From NCBI RefSeq assembly GCF_042654605.1, contig NZ_JBHSGT010000015.1:1-37462 (forward strand): 37,462 nucleotides of DNA. The letters are read 5' to 3'. This DNA is from Enterococcus_I eurekensis. Lineage in GTDB: Bacteria > Bacillota > Bacilli > Lactobacillales > Enterococcaceae. Position 1 is the stretch's first letter. The number at the start of each line of letters is the position of its first letter. This document shows positions 34,179 through 37,462 of the stretch, in pieces. The position numbers were made by a program, and so were the translations under genes. The notes beneath the pieces are model-generated. The model made no database searches. It was not told where the DNA came from and saw only the letters and a list, made by a program, of their open reading frames with translations.

Positions 34179-34208
34179 ATTGTAAATGACAAGAACTCTA
34201 GCCGTCAA
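34179..34208 (-). promoter_or_regulatory. Promoter of the lipid-kinase cluster
   Basis: Reverse strand TTGACG (34203-34208), an 18-base spacer and TACAAT (34179-34184). The start would be near 34172, giving a leader of about 50 bases. Confidence 0.6.
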
Positions 34209-34344
34209 AAATAGTGATTGAAAAACACAAAACATTTATAGAAACTAAAATTACATTACAACGTTCTAGTTTTCTATTGCTTGCCAAATTAAGCAAGGCA
34301 AATAAAAAAGACCTTTTCAATTACACCCAAATTGTCATTCCGTC
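34209..34344. other. Gene-free stretch between lipid-kinase promoter and csbD terminators
   Basis: This is part of a 377-base gap (34121-34497). Beyond the promoter at its left side and the two terminators at its right side, I see only AT-rich sequence with an imperfect TTGCTTGCC/GCAAGGCAA inverted repeat (about 34278-34302), and no reading frame with a ribosome site. Confidence 0.5.
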
Positions 34345-34391
34345 GAAAAAAAGCACGTATCACAAAAAAATACTTTTCTAGTGATACGTGC
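34345..34391 (-). terminator. Second, distal terminator after csbD
   Basis: GCACGTATCAC (34353-34363) pairs perfectly with GTGATACGTGC (34381-34391), and seven T's follow on the leftward strand. It backs up the hairpin at 34424-34463. Confidence 0.85.
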
Positions 34392-34423
34392 CTTAATGTT
34401 AGCCATCAGTCCAATTTGACAAA

Positions 34424-34463
34424 GAGCCTAGCAAATAGCTCCTCACCGCTTTTTGCTAGGCTC
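34424..34463 (-). terminator. Proximal terminator hairpin after csbD
   Basis: GAGCCTAGCAAA (34424-34435) pairs perfectly with TTTGCTAGGCTC (34452-34463) around 16 bases. The T tract after it is short (TTTGTC), so termination may be partial. Confidence 0.65.
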
Positions 34464-34497
34464 AAATAATTTATTAGACAACTTTTTTTCAAAAAAA

Positions 34498-34704
34498 CTA
34501 GTTGTCGTATCTTTTTCCTCGTTCTATTTCTAATTCTTCTGCTTTTCTTTTAATTTTTTCTTTCGTATCGTTGGCCGCTTCTTTCATTTCCCCAACTTTC
34601 TGATCAGCAATTCCCTCTGCTTTCATTTTACGGTTACCTGTTACTTCTCCTGTCACTTCTTTTGCTTTTCCTTTAATTTTATCTCCTAATCCTTTATCTT
34701 TCAA
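34498..34704 (-). CDS. CsbD-family stress protein
   Basis: A 68-residue, highly charged, probably alpha-helical protein. GDKIKGKAKEVTGEVTGNRK followed by AEGIADQKVGEMKEAA is the CsbD repeat pattern. CsbD-type proteins accumulate under general stress, but their molecular role is unknown. The start is TTG at 34704, seven bases after a perfect AAGGAGG; no ATG is available in frame. It is the last gene after gls24 (48-base gap), the same place csbD holds in the staphylococcal asp23 operon. Confidence 0.88.
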   Translation of the reverse strand: MKDKGLGDKIKGKAKEVTGEVTGNRKMKAEGIADQKVGEMKEAANDTKEKIKRKAEELEIERGKRYDN

Positions 34705-34752
34705 AATGGTTCCTCCTTAAATTTTCCATATTTTCATTTCTGTCTAGGCCCT

Positions 34753-35358
34753 TTATTTAACACGCGGTTCCATTGGACCTTCAGGGCTATAGCCTCTTTT
34801 ATCAGGTGACATCGGTGGCTTTACTGTTTGTTTTGCCATGTAATCACTCGTTGACGCTGCTGCATTGGTCACTTTATCTTGGACCGTTTCTCGACTTTTT
34901 TCGAATTCAGCTCTTGTTTTGATATCAGATACGTTTACGTTAACTTCAATCACTTCTAAATGCGTCATTTTTTCAACTTCAGTGGAGATTAGTCCTTTCA
35001 TTTTTTGATAAATTTCTCGAATATCTTTCCCATACTCAACGACTACATCCATATCTACAGCTACTTGTTCTTTACCAACTTCTGCATGAATGCCAGAGGC
35101 AACGTTATCCGTATTTACTAATTTTTCTGCAATATTAGAAAAGAATCCACCATCAACGGTCAATAGGCCATCAATTTCTTCTAATGCAATCCCTATGATT
35201 TTTTGAACCACTTTATCGTCAAAGGTCAATTCACCTCTGATGGCACCAAGCGTGCCATCATTAACTGTAGATGTTACTTTCCCAGGAACCGTTGGATTAA
35301 TTGGATGTTCCGGGTTGGTTGGTTTAGCTGGGTTTACTGGATCTATTGAATTTACCAT
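34753..35358 (-). CDS. gls24: Asp23/Gls24 family envelope stress protein
   Basis: A 201-residue stress protein of the Asp23/Gls24 family, which forms abundant membrane-bound clusters through AmaP in staphylococci and is induced by glucose starvation and bile in E. faecalis. The core runs from about 38 to 150 (LTFDDKVVQKIIGIALEEIDG, VDMDVVVEYGKDIREIYQKM, VIEVNVNVSDI). The N-terminal 28 residues are a Pro/Asn-rich spacer of NPxxP-like units, and the C-terminus is a disordered Pro-rich tail. AGGAGG lies eight bases before the ATG at 35358; an ATG two codons earlier is too close to it. Third gene of amaP-DUF2273-gls24-csbD. The symbol is by family; enterococci can carry paralogues. Confidence 0.9.
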   Translation of the reverse strand: MVNSIDPVNPAKPTNPEHPINPTVPGKVTSTVNDGTLGAIRGELTFDDKVVQKIIGIALEEIDGLLTVDGGFFSNIAEKLVNTDNVASGIHAEVGKEQVAVDMDVVVEYGKDIREIYQKMKGLISTEVEKMTHLEVIEVNVNVSDIKTRAEFEKSRETVQDKVTNAAASTSDYMAKQTVKPPMSPDKRGYSPEGPMEPRVK

Positions 35359-35386
35359 AATCATTTCCTCCTAATGTTTATTTTAT

Positions 35387-35563
35387 TTATCTGTTAAACA
35401 TCCTAACTTGCTGGATGTAGTAACCAATGCCTAGGCCGATTCCGACGAGTATTAAGACAAATAAAGTCTTGAAGAAACCGAAGCTTACGATTGATACACC
35501 AATTAACAAGCCAATAATTCCACCAATAATGGGTAACTTATAATCTTCTATCACGTTTCTCAT
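35387..35563 (-). CDS. DUF2273 small membrane protein
   Basis: A 58-residue protein, reverse strand, beginning MRNVIEDYKLPIIGG and ending QQVRMFNR. Two hydrophobic helices (about 11-28 and 33-50) rich in Gly and Ile make up nearly all of it. Size, sequence pattern and position between amaP and gls24 fit DUF2273, the small membrane protein of asp23-type operons, called GlsB in some enterococcal work. GGAG lies nine bases before the ATG. It ends 28 bases before gls24. Its function is unknown; a membrane partner of AmaP/Gls24 is an inference. Confidence 0.85.
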   Translation of the reverse strand: MRNVIEDYKLPIIGGIIGLLIGVSIVSFGFFKTLFVLILVGIGLGIGYYIQQVRMFNR

Positions 35564-35578
35564 TCAATTTGTCTCCTT

Positions 35579-36145
35579 TCATATAACCCGTGTTTCCCTT
35601 TTATCTGTATTGCTTTCTTTATAAGAATTAAAAAGATCAATATCAATCTTGATGTCTTTTTCTTCTCCAAGCAATCTTCTTATGTCATTTCTTAAATGAT
35701 TCTTCCATGCTTCTTCTTGATTAATCAAATGAGATGTTCGCTTTAATTCCCCAATTACGCTGATATGAAGTTTTTTTCGAATCGCAGATACTTTCACCCT
35801 TGGAGAAGTGATAAAGTTTTTTTCATCCAAACTGGCTTTTGTTAAAGCTTCAATGGCACTTTTATCAATGGTTAAAGAACCATTTGTACCGGGAACCACG
35901 AATTTGCTTTCTCGTCTTGGGTATAATATTAAATAGAGAAAGATTATAATGGAAACAATTCCCATAGCCATTGACATCCAAAACACGAGCTGTAGTAAAA
36001 GCGTATTCTTTAAAATAAGCTGACTAAAAAATTGTAAGTCCATTGGTAAAGCCATTATTGGATAAAGCGACAGTGAAACGACCACAATGTAGAAAAAGAA
36101 AACGACGTTCAGTAAAATCAAAATGATTTTCTGTATTTTTGTCAT
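35579..36145 (-). CDS. amaP: Alkaline shock response membrane anchor protein AmaP
   Basis: A 188-residue membrane protein that in staphylococci tethers Asp23 to the membrane. Two helices at about 6-28 and 50-75 are followed by a cytoplasmic domain with NGSLTIDKSAIEALTKASL and a KVSAIRKKLHISV strand region, as in AmaP. The start at 36145 (MTKIQKIILILL) follows TTGGAGG; the frame extends 50 codons upstream but would cross the promoter and cre site, so it is rejected. First gene of the operon with DUF2273 (15-base gap), gls24 and csbD. Confidence 0.87.
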   Translation of the reverse strand: MTKIQKIILILLNVVFFFYIVVVSLSLYPIMALPMDLQFFSQLILKNTLLLQLVFWMSMAMGIVSIIIFLYLILYPRRESKFVVPGTNGSLTIDKSAIEALTKASLDEKNFITSPRVKVSAIRKKLHISVIGELKRTSHLINQEEAWKNHLRNDIRRLLGEEKDIKIDIDLFNSYKESNTDKRETRVI

Positions 36146-36175
36146 AAATATTCCTCCAATCTTTGACGATTTTTT

Positions 36176-36189
36176 TGAAAGCGCTTCCT
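36176..36189. promoter_or_regulatory. Candidate cre site (CcpA) of the amaP-gls24 operon
   Basis: Read leftward, AGGAAGCGCTTTCA matches the catabolite-response consensus TGNAARCGNTTNCA at all fixed positions except the first. It falls at about +3 to +16 of the predicted transcript, a position typical for repression by CcpA when glucose is present. Confidence 0.65.
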
Positions 36190-36198
36190 CATATAGAA

Positions 36199-36227
36199 AG
36201 TATATAGAACAATATAAATTTCGTAAA
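36199..36227 (-). promoter_or_regulatory. Promoter of amaP-DUF2273-gls24-csbD
   Basis: Reverse strand TTTACG (36222-36227), a 17-base spacer and TATACT (36199-36204). The start would be near 36192. This is a housekeeping-type promoter, in keeping with the lack of sigma B in enterococci. Confidence 0.7.
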
Positions 36228-36365
36228 GAATTATGAATTACGCATTTCCAAAAAAAGTTAAAAGACTGGTAGGACACCCCTTCAAGGCTGGTCAATAATG
36301 GTCAGTCAAAAATGGAATTACTATTATTTTTGTTTGATAAATAAGTGTACACCCATTTTTAGGCT

Positions 36366-36547
36366 CGCACATCTATCGAAATTAGCTAAAACCAGACGCC
36401 CGTTTACGTAATACAAAATCGCATCGGTTATGAAGATAGCGCATTGAAGAACAAATCTATCTGCATGTCACCGAAGGAATGCGTGAAAAACCACAAAGTA
36501 TTCTGAAACCTTTTATAACAGCTTCCCCCTTTTTCTGCCCCTTTTGA
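36366..36547 (+). pseudogene. Decayed C-terminal fragment of a tyrosine recombinase/integrase
   Basis: On the forward strand, SIEIS-stop-NQTPVYVIQNRIGYEDSA (to about 36448) looks like the segment of phage-type integrases that normally reads as VPIYVIQ.RLGHEDS. After a frameshift the text goes on in another frame as IEEQIYLHVTEGMREKPQSIL (from about 36445), which is the usual IYTHVTE.MREK tail containing the tyrosine region. The conserved His of RLGH is Tyr here, the YTHVT motif reads YLHVT, the TTL step between the two parts is lost, and a stop codon interrupts the first part. The frame ends at 36545-36547. Upstream sequence is too short or too decayed to hold the rest of the protein. I infer a dead relic of an integrated element. 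Confidence 0.6.
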
Positions 36548-36598
36548 ATTTATGCGGTCACTTAAGTACTTAATTAACAAACAATATAAACGAAAACA

Positions 36599-36628
36599 CA
36601 AAAAAACCCTTGAATTATCAAGGGTTTT
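36599..36628 (-). terminator. Rho-independent terminator of rplS
   Basis: AAAACCCTTGA (36603-36613) pairs perfectly with TCAAGGGTTTT (36618-36628) around a four-base loop, and T's follow on the leftward strand. Confidence 0.92.
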
Positions 36629-36650
36629 AGCTTCGTTATATAACGATAGA

Positions 36651-36998
36651 TTAACGACGGATTTCTTTGATACGAGCTGCTTTTCCGTGTAACGCACGTA
36701 AGTAGTATAGTTTCGCACGACGAACTTTACCGTAACGAACAACTTCGATTTGAGCAACACGTGGAGTGTGTAATGGGAATGTACGTTCCACACCAACACC
36801 ATTAGAAACTTTACGTACAGTGAAAGTTTCGCTAATTCCAGCGCCACGGCGTTTGATTACAACACCTTCAAAAAGCTGGATACGTTCGCGAGTACCTTCG
36901 ACAACTTTAGCATGCACGCGTACTGTATCTCCAGGGCGGAATGCAGGGATGTCTGAACGTAGTTGTTCTTGTGTTAATTCTTGAATTAATGGATTCAT
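36651..36998 (-). CDS. rplS: 50S ribosomal protein L19
   Basis: Ribosomal protein at the subunit interface, 115 residues as usual. The sequence FRPGDTVRVHAKVVEGTRER, then FEGVVIKRRGAGISETFTVRK and the C-terminal GKVRRAKLYYLR are those of L19. AAGGAG lies eight bases before the ATG. In many Bacillota rplS follows trmD; here it has its own strong promoter and terminator, and upstream lie only non-coding sequence and the end of a transposase gene, so it is probably transcribed alone. Confidence 0.97.
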   Translation of the reverse strand: MNPLIQELTQEQLRSDIPAFRPGDTVRVHAKVVEGTRERIQLFEGVVIKRRGAGISETFTVRKVSNGVGVERTFPLHTPRVAQIEVVRYGKVRRAKLYYLRALHGKAARIKEIRR

Positions 36999-37055
36999 TT
37001 GATTTTCTCCTTATTTCCAAACATTCTTAAAGTAAAAACTTCAGCGGAATATCGT

Positions 37056-37078
37056 AATAGATGAGCTTTTCACTCACC
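37056..37078 (-). promoter_or_regulatory. Leader hairpin of rplS, candidate L19 leader
   Basis: The predicted transcript starts near 37077 and opens with GGTGAG-TGAAAAG-CTCATC (about 37060-37078), a stem of six pairs with one G-U. About 60 more leader bases precede the ATG. An L19 leader RNA family is known in Bacillota; I cannot confirm membership by eye. Confidence 0.35.
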
Positions 37079-37083
37079 GATAT

Positions 37084-37112
37084 ATCATAACATATTGCTT
37101 ATACCCTGTAAA
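37084..37112 (-). promoter_or_regulatory. Promoter of rplS
   Basis: Reverse strand TTTACA (37107-37112), a 17-base spacer and TATGAT (37084-37089). The leader to the ATG is about 80 bases. Confidence 0.85.
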
Positions 37113-37306
37113 GAGAATTTTCTTGTCATTCCGAAAAAATCTTACTGTGCTTAATTGCAATATCAAATGCATAAAAAATTTTTAAAACCTTTATAGACAG
37201 CGAATTACTCAATAATCCAGTATTACCAATGGTTTGAAGCCTTTGTCGGCAGTGTGTATTTCGTCCCTTACCATTTTTCAGGTGAGTTGTTGGTGGTTCT
37301 GACTCA
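37113..37306. other. Gene-free stretch between rplS promoter and the hairpin
   Basis: About 190 bases without a credible gene; the only open frame here has no ribosome site and its product resembles nothing I know. Together with 36999-37112 and the hairpin it makes up a gap of about 400 bases. The boundary of the mobile element whose tail is seen at the window end probably lies in this stretch, but I could not locate its terminal repeat. Confidence 0.4.
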
Positions 37307-37372
37307 AGAGAATAGGTTGGCTGAGTCAAGAGAAGGAGCGAAGCGGCTCTTGACTCAGCTAAGCTGTTCTCT
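37307..37372. repeat. Large two-stage hairpin beside the transposase tail
   Basis: GCTGAGTCAAGAG (37320-37332) pairs perfectly with CTCTTGACTCAGC (37347-37359) around 14 bases. After an internal loop of seven bases on each side, AGAGAA (37307-37312) pairs with TTCTCT (37367-37372). A further partial copy, CTGACTCAAGAGAA, lies at 37299-37312. It may be a terminator or part of the element's end. Confidence 0.8.
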
Positions 37373-37397
37373 TATCCTATAAAACCAACAAAATACC

Positions 37398-37462
37398 TTA
37401 AGCTGCTTGTAACTTAGCTAACTCTTCCTGCAGGCGTTCTGCAGGTGTTGCATAGCCCATTA
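37398..37462 (-). CDS. Transposase, C-terminal end only (truncated by window edge)
   Basis: The last 20 codons of a leftward gene that enters from beyond the right edge: MGYATPAERLQEELAKLQAA, then TAA at 37398-37400. The pattern (L/M)GYxTPAE close to the C-terminus is common in DDE transposases with an rve-type core, such as the IS30, IS3 and IS481 families; IS30 seems most likely to me, with low certainty. The gene ends about 25 bases before a large hairpin. Whether the element is complete cannot be judged here. Confidence 0.5.
   Translation of the reverse strand, partial: MGYATPAERLQEELAKLQAA

Noticed and set aside
36428..36847. Leftward frame of 139 codons overlapping rplS
   Set aside because: It runs out of frame through the rplS gene and its terminator and has no start signal; the overlap with real genes explains it.
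37126..37329. Leftward frame of 67 codons between the transposase tail and rplS
   Set aside because: No ribosome site, odd composition, and it begins inside the large hairpin; treated as non-coding.
1..37462. CRISPR arrays, tRNA genes, toxin-antitoxin pairs or prophage modules
   Set aside because: I looked for regular short repeats, cloverleaf-like sequences and typical small gene pairs on both strands and found none that could be supported.

Overview
The window looks like a chromosomal segment of a low-GC lactic acid bacterium, most likely Enterococcus or a close relative such as Melissococcus. Reasons: the 16S 5' end reads as a Bacillota type; the order two-component system-gnd, yceD-rpmF, pyk-pfkA-dnaE matches what I recall of enterococci; Pyk has the extra C-terminal domain of Gram-positive enzymes; and LtaS, AmaP/Gls24 and EbsC-type proteins are present. 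The species cannot be fixed from sequence reading alone.

Left part (1-11.9 kb, all leftward): the first bases of a 16S rRNA gene behind three tandem promoters, an EtaRS/LisRK-type two-component system, gnd, the yceD-rpmF pair, the glycolytic pair pfkA-pyk, and the Gram-positive DNA polymerase DnaE. Middle part (12-26.6 kb, mixed strands): a small DUF2929 membrane protein, an MFS transporter, an AzgA-type purine permease with a candidate pair of PurBoxes, a Cof-type HAD phosphatase, a TetR regulator divergent from a split ThrE exporter (YjjP + YjjB types), a TVP38/DedA-type membrane protein, a YeiH-type permease, pgi, gdhA, a BaiN/RdsA-like flavoprotein, an EbsC/YbaK deacylase, aroD and an RlmI-like methyltransferase.

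Right part (26.7-36.2 kb) is a cell-envelope region: LtaS, an unrecognised four-helix membrane protein, a second two-component system, a lipid kinase followed by DUF4298 and DUF697 genes, and an amaP-DUF2273-gls24-csbD operon built like the staphylococcal asp23 operon. LtaS releases diacylglycerol and a DgkB-like kinase could recycle it, so the lipid genes may work together. A near-consensus cre site just after the predicted amaP start fits the known glucose-starvation response of Gls24. The window ends with a decayed tyrosine-recombinase tail, rplS with its own promoter, and the last codons of a transposase beside a large hairpin, so this end has been a landing place for mobile DNA.

No tRNA, CRISPR array or complete mobile element was seen. 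The clearest unusual observations are the recombinase relic, the regularly spaced rRNA promoters, the cre and PurBox candidates, and a terminator that encodes the same C-terminal hexapeptide in two convergent genes.
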